Below, piece after piece: positions 1-7,987 of a stretch of DNA of 28,767 bases. A model generated the notes under the pieces. The model was not told the origin of the DNA, did not search any database, and saw nothing but the letters and a program-made list of their open reading frames with translations. A program made the translations under genes and the position numbers. The DNA is from Planctomycetota bacterium (GTDB lineage Bacteria; Planctomycetota; UBA8742; JACQVU01), in assembly GCA_016209585.1 (NCBI GenBank), contig JACQVU010000285.1:1-28767 (forward strand), given 5' to 3'. Each line of letters begins with the position of its first letter. Within the stretch, counting starts at the first letter, position 1.

Positions 1-453
1 AATGTATGTATTGCCGCAGAAAACATCATGCAGGCAATGCAACTGGTGGCGCAAAAGGGGGTTGACGAGAATATCGCAAATATAATCAAGCATACTGGCA
101 ACATGGCAAAGGTGATGTTCGCTTTCGGGAAGACGCATGTGGCTGCGCTTAGTTCGCTGGCACCGGACTATGAACAGGCGACGAGGCATCGAACCGAACT
201 TCGGGAAAAGGTGGGCGAATTCGGAGATCTTCGCATCGCCCTCCCAGAAACGACCGCGAGGCTGGAAAAGGCCTGTGATTCGTTGGAATTGTACACGAAA
301 GGGCAGTATTTCTGGAACAGGGGAGACACTCCCATTCATCGTCGCGATGGGTGCGGGGCTGCTCGAAACGACGGTGCGCTTGCGTTCACTGATCTCAACG
401 ATGCGACAAAGGAGGGGCGGTCCCTCTGCAGGCGATGCTTTGCGGATCGGTAG
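1..453 (+). CDS. C-terminal part of an unknown protein (5' end outside window)
   Basis: Frame 1 is open from the first base to a TAG at 451-453, with no stop upstream of the ATG at 28, so this is probably the 3' part of a longer gene. The visible part is largely helical and charged; the stretch up to about codon 100 has normal coding character. I do not recognise a family. The last ~45 residues (from about base 310) look less convincing, and frame 2 over the same bases gives a hydrophobic, equally plausible reading, so a frameshift near 300-330 is possible. The DNA is visibly less GC-rich than the genes to its right, which suggests foreign origin. No function is proposed. Confidence 0.5.
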   Translation, partial: NVCIAAENIMQAMQLVAQKGVDENIANIIKHTGNMAKVMFAFGKTHVAALSSLAPDYEQATRHRTELREKVGEFGDLRIALPETTARLEKACDSLELYTKGQYFWNRGDTPIHRRDGCGAARNDGALAFTDLNDATKEGRSLCRRCFADR

Positions 454-487
454 GTTTTCTTCGCATGTGTGACAGTTTGTAGTTTGT

Positions 488-554
488 TAGGGTGCGCACC
501 GCGCACCAAGGACGGTGCCGGTGATCGCTGATTTGGTGCGCGGTGCGCACCCTA
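488..554. repeat. 22-bp perfect inverted repeat, REP-like hairpin
   Basis: Bases 488-509 and 533-554 are perfect reverse complements separated by 23 bases. The arms are built around the alternating motif GGTGCGCACC/GCGCACC. The right arm contains the stop codon of the vapD-like gene (TAG on the minus strand at 552-554). No T tract follows on either strand, so it is not a classic intrinsic terminator. Its form resembles dispersed extragenic palindromes (REP/BIME type), but only one copy is in the window. Confidence 0.7.
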
Positions 555-947
555 CGAGACTCGCGGGTGCTCCGCCCCTTCATCCGCCTCCCCCCGCACC
601 GCTGGAAGCAAATCGTTCAGTTCCTCGATGCGCAGCATGCGGATGTCGCGCACCGACGCGGCGAACCAGGGCAGCGTCTTGGCGAGGTCGATCGCCGCGA
701 GCACGCAGGTGACGGCGTTCACCTGCTCGCCGCCGAAATAGACGCTCCCCTGCTGCCACGCGAACCCGTGCTTGCGCAAGACCTTGCGGATTTCCAGGTA
801 GGCGTTGTTGTACGGGTCGCCGTAATGGCTCCGCAGACTTTCAATGTCCATGTCGAGCACTATCGCGTACACGCGACCTTCCCGTTCGAGTTTCGGCGCC
901 GGCGACGAGGGCGACCGGGCGGGAGCGAAAGGCGCGAGCGTCGGCAT
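552..947 (-). CDS. vapD: VapD-family endoribonuclease (Cas2-like fold)
   Basis: A 131-aa protein. After a Pro/Ala-rich N-terminal extension of ~25 residues comes the VapD core: YAIVLDMD (residues 27-34, with the presumed catalytic Asp at D32), GDPYNNAY, a glycine-rich GSVYFGGE strand, and the family signature SVRDIRMLRIEE (98-109). VapD proteins are small ribonucleases related to Cas2 and are linked to toxin-antitoxin function or virulence. The start at 947 is chosen because AAAGGAG (953-959) lies five bases upstream and a strong promoter follows. The open frame extends further upstream but only through repeat-like DNA. No VapX-like antitoxin is seen next to it. The 3' end runs into a 22-bp inverted repeat. 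The family call is firm; the biological role is not. Confidence 0.85.
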   Translation of the reverse strand: MPTLAPFAPARSPSSPAPKLEREGRVYAIVLDMDIESLRSHYGDPYNNAYLEIRKVLRKHGFAWQQGSVYFGGEQVNAVTCVLAAIDLAKTLPWFAASVRDIRMLRIEELNDLLPAVRGEADEGAEHPRVS

Positions 948-974
948 GGGTGCTCCTTTGACTTCTGCGGCGAC

Positions 975-1003
975 ATGATAGCGCGCGTGCGCGTTCCGGT
1001 CAA
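975..1003 (-). promoter_or_regulatory. Sigma70-type promoter of the vapD-like gene
   Basis: Read on the minus strand: -35 TTGACC (998-1003), 17-base spacer, -10 TATCAT (975-980). The predicted start of transcription is near 968, about 20 bases before the ATG at 947, with the ribosome binding site AAAGGAG between them. Confidence 0.7.
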
Positions 1004-1094
1004 AGTCGCCCGCCGGGCGGCCGGGCGGGTCACGCTTTCCGGGCCGCCGCCTCCGGCTCACGCGATTCAACCCTCCTCCCCGCCGGCGACCTCT

Positions 1095-1294
1095 CCGCCC
1101 CCAACGGGGGCGGCGGAGCGTAGCCGCGGGTGGAGCGGCGTCCGCCGCCAGGCGGGCGGCGCGGAACCCGTGGACAACGGGAATCCGGCGGCGTCCCGCC
1201 CCCAACGGGGGCGGCGGAGCGTAGCCACGGGTGGAGCGGGGTCCGCCGCCAGGCGGGCGACGCGGAACCCGTGGACCGTCCGCCGCCAGGCGGG
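1095..1294. repeat. Two direct 81-bp repeats plus a partial third copy
   Basis: Copy 1 is 1095-1175 and copy 2 is 1196-1276; I count three mismatches. A partial copy of the last part (GTCCGCCGCCAGGCGGG) follows at 1278-1294. Each unit holds a perfect 8-bp hairpin at its start (CCGCCCCC-aac-GGGGGCGG). The repeat fills most of the 364-base gap between the vapD-like gene and hicA, where I see no gene. A related GCCTGGCG/CAGGCGG hairpin recurs at 28619-28638, so this is probably a dispersed, multicopy element. Confidence 0.85.
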
Positions 1295-1311
1295 CAAGAC
1301 GAAGAACGGAT

Positions 1312-1527
1312 TCACGCGCTGTCGAACCGGCTCCACGCTATGCCGAGTTGCCTCATGAGCGCCCTCATCGTTCCCATTTTCAGATCCCGACTTCCCCAGT
1401 CTGGAACCACCGTGACGCGCCCGTTGGCTGGGTTGCGCCATTTGCGGTGCGAGCCGCCTCGACGCCGGGGAACCTCCTCACAACCCAATGCCTTGAGTTT
1501 CCAAGCCACTTGTCGGTAGTTCATCAC
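1312..1527 (-). CDS. hicA: HicA-family toxin (mRNA interferase)
   Basis: A 71-aa protein with the HicA layout: an N-terminal helix (YRQVAWKLKALG), the strand motif RRGGSHRKW carrying the catalytic His (GSH, about residue 27), a strand reading GRVTVVPDWG, and a C-terminal helix (MGTMRALMRQLGI). HicA is a double-stranded-RNA-binding-fold ribonuclease that cleaves mRNA when not held by HicB. Its ATG overlaps the stop codon of the upstream hicB by four bases (ATGA), so the two are translationally coupled with the antitoxin first. It looks intact. Confidence 0.88.
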   Translation of the reverse strand: MMNYRQVAWKLKALGCEEVPRRRGGSHRKWRNPANGRVTVVPDWGSRDLKMGTMRALMRQLGIAWSRFDSA

Positions 1528-1772
1528 TCGGACAGGAGGTACTCAAAGCGGATCGGTTTCGTGGAAGAAGGCCCGATGATGGCCGCCGGGATCGGCCTGC
1601 CCTCATCGGCGTAGAGTTCCAGCACCGCTTCCAGGGCGTCGCGCACGTTGTTCATCACTTCCTCGGCGGTGTCGCCCTCGGTGATCAACTCCGGCAACGC
1701 GGGGCTGGTGACGGTGTAGCCCCCTTCGGGTTGCGGAGTGAGCAGCAACGGGATCCGGTAGAGCGTTGACAT
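1524..1772 (-). CDS. hicB: HicB-family antitoxin, short form
   Basis: An 82-aa protein, MSTLYRIPLLLTPQPEGG..., with the HicB partial RNase-H-like fold: a first strand, the GGYTVTSPALPELITEGDT turn-strand, and the long helix AEEVMNNVRDALEAVLELY. It then ends without an obvious DNA-binding domain. It forms a pair with the overlapping hicA. The start at 1772 is chosen over an upstream ATG at 1847 because the family begins here and the upstream extension is Gly/Cys-rich and atypical. HicB normally binds HicA and represses the operon. The upstream bases (1773-1850) are AT-richer than the surroundings and contain a GTG-trinucleotide run (CAC on the plus strand). Confidence 0.85.
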   Translation of the reverse strand: MSTLYRIPLLLTPQPEGGYTVTSPALPELITEGDTAEEVMNNVRDALEAVLELYADEGRPIPAAIIGPSSTKPIRFEYLLSE

Positions 1773-1961
1773 GGGGCACAATCCGAATAAGCAAATTACA
1801 CAGCTTAACTCAAGAATTGCACCACCACCACCATCACGCAAGCACAAAACCGATTCGCGCGCGCTGCTTCCTCAAGCGCGGTTCGCGCTTCACCCTCGCG
1901 GCGTGGGGCCGGGGCGCGCTTCCGATTTCGACCGATGGCCGAAGCCGGAGGATCACCCCGG

Positions 1962-3959
1962 CTACGTCTCGCGGCCGGATCGCGCCGGCGTCCACCCGCG
2001 GGCCAGGCGGCCCAGCTCGCGGCGCAGCAGGTTCGCGGCCCGCATCGCCGACCGGAAATAGTGCGGCAGCGGGTCCAGCGGCGTCGCCCGCGCCAGCCCC
2101 GGCGGCAGGCGGGCGCGGTCCAGTTCCCCGGCCGCGAGGTCCCGGGTGTGGAAGTAGTGGTCGGCCAATCCACTGGCGAAGATGGGGGTGCGCGACGCGA
2201 TGTCGCGGAGCATGTCGGCCACGGCCTGGGCCTTCTCCTTGAGCGTCGCCGCGTCCTGCGCCAAATGGGCGCGAAAACGAGGCGCGGCCGCCGCCGCGGC
2301 GGCCATCACCAGGTGGTTCCGCGCGCAGGTCCGCCCCAGCGCGGCCATCCGGCACACGTCGGCCAGGAACGCCGAGGTCTTCGCCAGCCGCGCCGCGCCG
2401 GCGTGGAGCGTCTCGGCGCGTTGGGCCGCGTCCGCCGCCTCGGCGTCGGGCGAGAGGCGCCGGGCCAGCGCCGCGCGCACGCCCTCCAGCGCCTCGCGGC
2501 GCGCGGCCCCGACGCAGCATCGCTCGATCGCTTCCCGCAGCGGCATCACCACCGAGCCGCCCACGTAGGCCCCGCCCTCGGTGGCGTCGATGAAACGCCC
2601 AGGCCACGCCCGCACCCGCCGTGAGAACTGGTCGAGCGCCACCGCGAGATTGGGCAGCGTGTACACCACCGGCTCCACGCTGCCCCGCACCGCCACGCGC
2701 TCCATGCCGTCCGGGAAATTCCAGTGCTCCACCACCTCCGAAGCGTGCATCCGGCCGCCGGTGAGCGCCAGGTCGAGACCCACGAAAACCACCGGCTCGC
2801 ACCCCAGCAGCCTCGCCATGCTGAAGGCGAAGTTGGCGACCGTCATCTCTTCGGGATAGGCGCCGTTCTCGCCGACGTAGTCCCGCAGAAACTCGCCTAA
2901 CTCCGTCCCCCGGCCCGCGAACAGCACCGGCCCGCGGTGGGCGGCCACGATGGCCGGGTGCGCGTCCTCCATCGCCAGCAGCGGCGTTCCGGGCGTGGAG
3001 TAGGCCGCCAGCACGTGGGCCTTGTCGGGCACGGCGTCCAGCGCGCAGACCAAGTCCGGCGTGATGCGGTGCGCGGCCAGCGCCGGCAGCGCCGAGTCCA
3101 CCGCCAGGATGAGCGCCCCCTCGCGCGCCGCGGCGAGCACACTCACGTTCCGGTCCAGCGACGGCCCCGCCGCCACGCACACGGCGGCCTGCCCGCCGGC
3201 CAGGTCGCGCAGGCGCGTCACCGGCCACGCACCGGCGATGCGCGGCAGGTTCCGCAGGTGGTTCCCGCGACAGCGGTGGAAAAGCCGCGCGTGCGTCTCC
3301 ACCGCGCTGCCGAACCGCGCGCAGGCCGCCTCCAACCGCTGGGCGTAGCCCTCCGCGCCCTCCGGGTCTATCCGCCGGCTGGGCGGAAAGACGAATCGCC
3401 GGGCGGATCGCGCCCAGTGGCGCTCCAACCACGCGGCCACGGCCTCCTCCAGGCCATCGTCCCCGGCGGCCGGGTCGCGGGCGTCGCCGAGACGCGGCGA
3501 CTCCGCCACGAACAGCGTCAACCGGGGGTCGGCCAGCAGGGCGGTGAGATCGCGAGCCGCCAGCGCCGTCCTGAAAACGTCCGGGTCAGGCTCCACCAGG
3601 AACACCCGCCGCTGCTCGCCGCCGACGGCCAGGAGCGTTTCGACGTGGTACCCCAGCCCGAAGCCCACGACGAACCAGACGCGCCCGGCGCGCATCTCAT
3701 CCTGGAGCCGCGAGGCCTCGCGGCGGGGGTCGCGTCGCGAGTGGAGCGGTATCCGCTCGCCGCCGGCGATCACCACCTCCGCCGACGGCGATCCCGACGG
3801 CGTGGCCACCACCGCCACCCGCGCCGCGGGTCGCTCGCGACGGATCATGCGCTCGGCCAACGCCGGGAAGCGCCCGTGCAGGGCGCGAAGGTTCATCTCC
3901 GTGAAGTCCGGCGCCATGCCCTTTCGCCCTTCCACCGAACAGCCCGTCGGTAAAGTCAT
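1962..3959 (-). CDS. DUF115 / MptE-like (Maf-type) protein
   Basis: A 665-aa protein from the chosen start. It has the shape of the DUF115 family, known as 6-hydroxymethylpterin pyrophosphokinase-like (MptE) domains and as Maf motility accessory factors involved in flagellin or surface glycosylation. An N-terminal NLRALHGRFPALAERM helix is followed by a Rossmann-like FVVGFGLGYHVETLL (about 96-110) with VFLVEPDPDVF, then the DUF115 core with AAGPSLDRN (263-271), ILAVDSALPAL, ITPDLVCALDAV, FVGLDLALTGG and a His-containing stretch. The C-terminal ~200 residues are helical. The start at 3959 has GAGG upstream; 3917 is a good alternative, whereas 4160 would invade the divergent promoter. It is divergent from the TPR-kinase genes. 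The substrate is unknown; a pseudaminic/sialic-type glycosyl transfer role is only an inference. Confidence 0.75.
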   Translation of the reverse strand: MTLPTGCSVEGRKGMAPDFTEMNLRALHGRFPALAERMIRRERPAARVAVVATPSGSPSAEVVIAGGERIPLHSRRDPRREASRLQDEMRAGRVWFVVGFGLGYHVETLLAVGGEQRRVFLVEPDPDVFRTALAARDLTALLADPRLTLFVAESPRLGDARDPAAGDDGLEEAVAAWLERHWARSARRFVFPPSRRIDPEGAEGYAQRLEAACARFGSAVETHARLFHRCRGNHLRNLPRIAGAWPVTRLRDLAGGQAAVCVAAGPSLDRNVSVLAAAREGALILAVDSALPALAAHRITPDLVCALDAVPDKAHVLAAYSTPGTPLLAMEDAHPAIVAAHRGPVLFAGRGTELGEFLRDYVGENGAYPEEMTVANFAFSMARLLGCEPVVFVGLDLALTGGRMHASEVVEHWNFPDGMERVAVRGSVEPVVYTLPNLAVALDQFSRRVRAWPGRFIDATEGGAYVGGSVVMPLREAIERCCVGAARREALEGVRAALARRLSPDAEAADAAQRAETLHAGAARLAKTSAFLADVCRMAALGRTCARNHLVMAAAAAAAPRFRAHLAQDAATLKEKAQAVADMLRDIASRTPIFASGLADHYFHTRDLAAGELDRARLPPGLARATPLDPLPHYFRSAMRAANLLRRELGRLARGWTPARSGRET

Positions 3960-4132
3960 GTTGCGGCCCCCTCGCCAACCGCGCGCCATCATACCGCCGC
4001 CGCGAAGGCTGGGCACGCCGGGAACGGCAAAGCGCGAGGGGGCAACAATGAGGTTTTTGGGACCGGCTTCACGTTCACCATGCCGTTCGACTACCTCCCG
4101 CGGAGTTCCGGCCCGCCCCCCCGTCCCCCGTT

Positions 4133-4160
4133 TTGACATGCGGCGCGAACCCGGTATCAT
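4133..4160 (+). promoter_or_regulatory. Near-consensus sigma70 promoter for the TPR-kinase operon
   Basis: -35 TTGACA (4133-4138), 16-base spacer, -10 TATCAT (4155-4160). The predicted transcription start (~4167) is only about 12 bases before the ATG at 4179, and there is no Shine-Dalgarno sequence in that short leader, so the mRNA would be nearly leaderless. Confidence 0.75.
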
Positions 4161-4178
4161 TTCTCCCGTGGTGCGGCC

Positions 4179-6677
4179 ATGGACGAGACCCCGATCACGG
4201 CGTCAGACCACTATTACAAAGGGGTGGAGCACCAGGAGGCCGGTGACTACGGCATGGCGCTTCTCCACTTTGACACCGCGCTCGATCTGAACTACTTCGG
4301 CGCCGACATCTGCGCTCGCAAGGCGGAAACGCTCTATCGTCTCACGCGGTTTCCCGAGGCGATCGAGTGGTTCAAGCGCGCCCTGCGGATTGACCCCGAC
4401 GACGCCGAGTTGGTCACCTGGAAGGGCCGCGTGCTGGCCCAGACCGGCAACCAGCGCATGGCCATGTACAACTTCAACCGCGCCATCGAACTCGACGATG
4501 CCCGCCCCTGGCCCTGGTTCCACAAGGGCAAGGCCCTCTTCGCCGAACAGCGCTTCGCCGAAGCCCACGATTGCCTCGCCGCCGCCGTCGCCCGGGACGG
4601 AGAACTGGCGCCCGAACACCGGGCCGAGTTCCTCTTCTGGCAGGCGAAGGCCCTGGACCGCCTGGACCGCCCCCAGGAGGCGCTCGCCGCGCTCACCGAC
4701 CTGTTAACCTACGCCCCGGACCATCCCGGCGCCCCCGCCGTCGCCGGCGCGCTCCACCGGCGCCTGGGCGAGATCCCCGAAGCCGAACGCTGCCTGCGCC
4801 GCGCCGTGGAGCGGGATCGCGCCGACGGCGCCGCGCTCCGTGAACTGGGATTGGTGCTGGCCGCGCGCGACGACCACTTAGAGGCCATCAAATACCTCAC
4901 CGCCGCCGTCAAACTGGCGCGGGACGGGCGCGAGAAAGGCCAACTGCTGATGCTGCGCGCCGCCAGCCACGAGCGCCTGGGAAAGGCGGTGAAGGCGCTG
5001 GCGGATTACGGGGAGGTGGTGGCCGCCGACCCCGGCGCGGTCGAGGCCCACATGCGCCGCGCCGGCATCCACGGCCGGCTGGAGCGCTACCAGGAGGCGC
5101 TGGAGGCCGTGGAAGCCTTCGGCGACGCGGCCGGGCGCGACCGGCGCTACGTGGAGGGGCGGTGTGAGTTGCTCGGCGAGTATGGGCTGTCGCTGGGCGA
5201 GCAGGGCGACTACGCCGGGGCGGTGGCCTGTTTCCGCGAGGTGCTGCGGTTGGGGCCGGACCTGCTCGACTTTCCGGGCGCCGTGGCCCGCGCCTCGCTG
5301 GACGAGTCCTGGGCCGTCCGCTGGCGTGAGGCGCTGGAGGCGCTGCTGGCGCTCTCGCCGCGCGACGGCGCCGTGATGGCATGCGCGGCGCTGGTCGCTC
5401 TCCACCAGGGCGACGTGAAGCGCGCCCGCGTGCTGTTCAAGCAACACGCGCGGCTGGGGGAAGAGGTCTTCTTCTCGCTCCACCAGATCGGGCGGATCCA
5501 CCACCAGCGGGGCGCGCTGGACCGCGCGTTGCATTACTACCGGGAATCGATACGGGCGCGCCCCGACTTCCAGGCGGCGCATTGGGACCGCGCCGACATC
5601 CTCGAACGGCTGGACCCGGCGTCGCGCGAACTCAGCGACTCCTACCGCGCGATCCTGGCCCTCGACCCCGACAACGCCGTCGCCCTCGAACGGCTGGCGC
5701 GGGCCTTTGACCGCGCCGGCGATCTCCACCGCGCGCTGGTCTGCGCCAAGACCATCGCCGAGAAGCGGCGGGAGAACCCGCACCTGTCGCGGCAGATCGC
5801 CGACCTCTCGCTCCGCATGGGCCGCCACGAGGCGGCGGTGGACTACGCGCGGCGCGCCTGCGCCCTCTTGCCGGGCAAGCCGGAGTTCCACGTGGAACTG
5901 GGCCGCGCCTACCTGGCCCTCGCGCTGGCGCGGGAGGCGCTGGCCGCCTTCCAGACGGGGCGCTCGCTGCTGTTCGACCGCCAGGCCGCCCTCTTCCCGG
6001 AGGTGCTGGCGGGGGAAGCCCAGGCGCTGCTGCTCGCCGGCCGGCTGGACGACGCCGCGGCCCGCGCCGAGGAAGCCCTGGTGGTCCGGCCCGACCTGGC
6101 CGCGGCGCGCCTCGTGCAGGCCACCATTCACTTTTCCCGCGGCGAACTGGACCCCGCCCTCGAGGCGTGCGAGCGTCTCGCCCTCCTGCCGCGCGATCCC
6201 GCCGTCGCCCGCGCCGGCCAATGGCTGGAGGCCCGCATCCTCTTCCGCAAGAAGGAGCCGCTCCGCGCGCAGGAGACGCTGGCGGCGCTGCTGGAAAAGG
6301 ATCCGTGGCACAAGGAAGCGCTGGCTCTGCGCTGGTGGATCGCGCTCTCGCTGGGCGAGGCGCAACGGGCCGACGAAGAAGAGCGGGCCGCGGCTTTCGC
6401 CGACCACATGCGGCGCGGCCTGGACTTCCTCTCGCGCGACGAGTGGGCCGAGGCCCTGGCCGCCTTCGAGGAGGCCGCCCGCGGCTGCCCCCGCCGCGGC
6501 GAGGCCTTTCTGCACGCGGCCGCCTGCCTGGTACAATTGGAACGCCACGGTGACGCCCTGGACGCCATCCAGAAGGCCGTCCGCGCGGACCCGTCGCTCG
6601 CCCCCCGGGTCCGCGAACACTGGTGGTTCGAGCCGCTGGCCGACCACCAGCGCTTCGTCCGCCTCACCACCCCCTAG
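4179..6677 (+). CDS. Large tetratricopeptide (TPR) repeat protein
   Basis: An 832-aa soluble protein made almost wholly of TPR units, recognisable from residue ~10 to the C-terminus (for example YYKGVEHQEAGDYGMALLHF, ALRIDPDDAELVTWKGRVL, YRAILALDPDNAVALERLARAF). There is no signal peptide, TM segment or enzymatic domain. TPR arrays serve as protein-binding scaffolds. The start at 4179 lies just after a very strong promoter but lacks a clear ribosome binding site. Seventeen bases separate its stop from the kinase gene, so the two are probably co-transcribed and the TPR protein may be a partner or substrate of the kinase; this is an inference from position. Confidence 0.85.
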   Translation: MDETPITASDHYYKGVEHQEAGDYGMALLHFDTALDLNYFGADICARKAETLYRLTRFPEAIEWFKRALRIDPDDAELVTWKGRVLAQTGNQRMAMYNFNRAIELDDARPWPWFHKGKALFAEQRFAEAHDCLAAAVARDGELAPEHRAEFLFWQAKALDRLDRPQEALAALTDLLTYAPDHPGAPAVAGALHRRLGEIPEAERCLRRAVERDRADGAALRELGLVLAARDDHLEAIKYLTAAVKLARDGREKGQLLMLRAASHERLGKAVKALADYGEVVAADPGAVEAHMRRAGIHGRLERYQEALEAVEAFGDAAGRDRRYVEGRCELLGEYGLSLGEQGDYAGAVACFREVLRLGPDLLDFPGAVARASLDESWAVRWREALEALLALSPRDGAVMACAALVALHQGDVKRARVLFKQHARLGEEVFFSLHQIGRIHHQRGALDRALHYYRESIRARPDFQAAHWDRADILERLDPASRELSDSYRAILALDPDNAVALERLARAFDRAGDLHRALVCAKTIAEKRRENPHLSRQIADLSLRMGRHEAAVDYARRACALLPGKPEFHVELGRAYLALALAREALAAFQTGRSLLFDRQAALFPEVLAGEAQALLLAGRLDDAAARAEEALVVRPDLAAARLVQATIHFSRGELDPALEACERLALLPRDPAVARAGQWLEARILFRKKEPLRAQETLAALLEKDPWHKEALALRWWIALSLGEAQRADEEERAAAFADHMRRGLDFLSRDEWAEALAAFEEAARGCPRRGEAFLHAAACLVQLERHGDALDAIQKAVRADPSLAPRVREHWWFEPLADHQRFVRLTTP

Positions 6678-6693
6678 CCTAGCCGCGCCCGGG

Positions 6694-7953
6694 ATGGACA
6701 CCAACTCCGACGCCCTCGACTTCGGCGCCATCGCCCTGCGCAACCGCTTCATCGCCCCGGCCGACCTCGATCGGGCGAAGGAGATGCAGCGCCAGGCCAT
6801 GGCGCGCGGGGAAATGCCCACGCTGGAGGAGGTGATCCGCGCCCTCGGTCTGATGGACGAGGACAAGATCAAACACGTGCGCATCGCCCGCGACCGGCTG
6901 CAGAAAGAGGCCGACTCCCGCGCCAACCTGCGCATCACGGGGTACGAGGTGCTCTCGGTGCTGGGCGAGGGCGGGCTGGGCACGGTCTACAAGGCCCGCC
7001 AGAACACGATGAACCGGATCGTGGCCCTCAAGGTCCTGCACAAGCAGTGGGTGAAGGACGAAGAGTTCCGCAAGCGCTTCCTGCTGGAGGCCCGCATCGT
7101 CGGCAAGATGTCGCACCAGAACCTCGTCCAGGTGTTCGACATCGGCAAGGACAACGGCCACTACTACTTCAGCATGGAGTACGTGGGCCGCGGCACGGTG
7201 GAAGACCTGGTGACCGAGCGCGGCGCTTTGACCGTCGAAACCGCCGTGAACATCGTCATCCAGGTCTGCCGCGCGCTGAAGTACATCCAGGACTTCCGCC
7301 TGGTCCACCGCGACATCAAGCCGTCGAACATGCTCCTGGGCGACGGCGACGTGGTGAAACTGGGCGACTTCGGCTTCGTCAAGAGCGCCCACGACGCCAC
7401 CCTCGGCTACGACGACATGGTCCTCGGCACTCCGGACTACATCTCCCCGGAACAGGCCATGGGGAAGGAGGTGGACTTCCGCTCCGACATCTACTCCCTC
7501 GGCGCCTCCCTCTATCACATGATCACCGGCCGCCCGCCTTTCACCGGCTCCGGCTCCGCCGTCATGAAGAAGCACGTCCGCGAGGAGATCGTCTCCCCCC
7601 GCGAACTCGCCCCCGACATCCCCGAATCGGTCTGCCACGTCATCGAAAAAATGATGGCCAAGCGGCCCGAAGACCGCTACCAGACCTTCGATGCCCTCTT
7701 CGCCGACCTGGAACGCCTCAAACTTCACCAGGACCCCGTCACCGAACGGCTCGAACCCGGCAAATCCCACGTCATCCGCCGCCTCCGCGAGGGAGACCAG
7801 GCCCGCATCTCCCGCCTGGAGGGCGAGCGGGACCAGTTGCGCCGCGAGTACGACCGCATGCGCCGCGCCGTGGTGCTGCTGGCGGTGGTCGCCGCCGCCG
7901 GCCTGGCGCTCGCGGCCGGTTTCGGGGCATGGTTCGCGCTGGCGGCGCGGTAG
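6694..7953 (+). CDS. Membrane-anchored Hanks-type Ser/Thr protein kinase
   Basis: A 419-aa protein. Residues 1-75 form a small helical N-terminal domain. The kinase domain spans about 84-345: glycine loop GEGGLGTV (91-98), ATP-binding Lys in VALKV (K113), helix-C Glu (E132), catalytic HRDIKPSN (D207), DFG (D225), GTPDYISPEQ activation/P+1 loop (246-254) and DIYSLG. All catalytic residues are present, so it should be active. Residues ~365-391 are a short coiled coil, and 392-415 a single TM helix near the C-terminus, so the kinase faces the cytoplasm as a tail-anchored protein with no external sensor domain. The frame is open far upstream, but that part is a shadow of the TPR gene; the ATG at 6694 is the first after its stop. 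Confidence 0.93.
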   Translation: MDTNSDALDFGAIALRNRFIAPADLDRAKEMQRQAMARGEMPTLEEVIRALGLMDEDKIKHVRIARDRLQKEADSRANLRITGYEVLSVLGEGGLGTVYKARQNTMNRIVALKVLHKQWVKDEEFRKRFLLEARIVGKMSHQNLVQVFDIGKDNGHYYFSMEYVGRGTVEDLVTERGALTVETAVNIVIQVCRALKYIQDFRLVHRDIKPSNMLLGDGDVVKLGDFGFVKSAHDATLGYDDMVLGTPDYISPEQAMGKEVDFRSDIYSLGASLYHMITGRPPFTGSGSAVMKKHVREEIVSPRELAPDIPESVCHVIEKMMAKRPEDRYQTFDALFADLERLKLHQDPVTERLEPGKSHVIRRLREGDQARISRLEGERDQLRREYDRMRRAVVLLAVVAAAGLALAAGFGAWFALAAR

Positions 7954-7987
7954 AATACCCCCTTGGCTTCGTGATCCCGGTGCCACC

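Noticed and set aside
1095..1294. Possible CRISPR array
   Set aside because: Only two full units of 81 bp with a 20-base interval and internal hairpins; no regular short repeats or spacers, and no cas genes apart from the Cas2-like VapD.
1834..3432. Long minus-strand ORF (532 aa) overlapping the DUF115 gene
   Set aside because: Arg/Gly/Ala-rich shadow of the DUF115 gene in another frame; no family features.
5707..6693. N-terminal extension of the kinase frame
   Set aside because: Open frame inside the TPR gene; Pro/Arg/Ser-rich translation, and a proper ATG lies at 6694 after the TPR stop.
4878..6983. 701-aa minus-strand ORF opposite the TPR gene
   Set aside because: GC-rich antisense shadow of the TPR and kinase genes, which have clear domain motifs on the plus strand.
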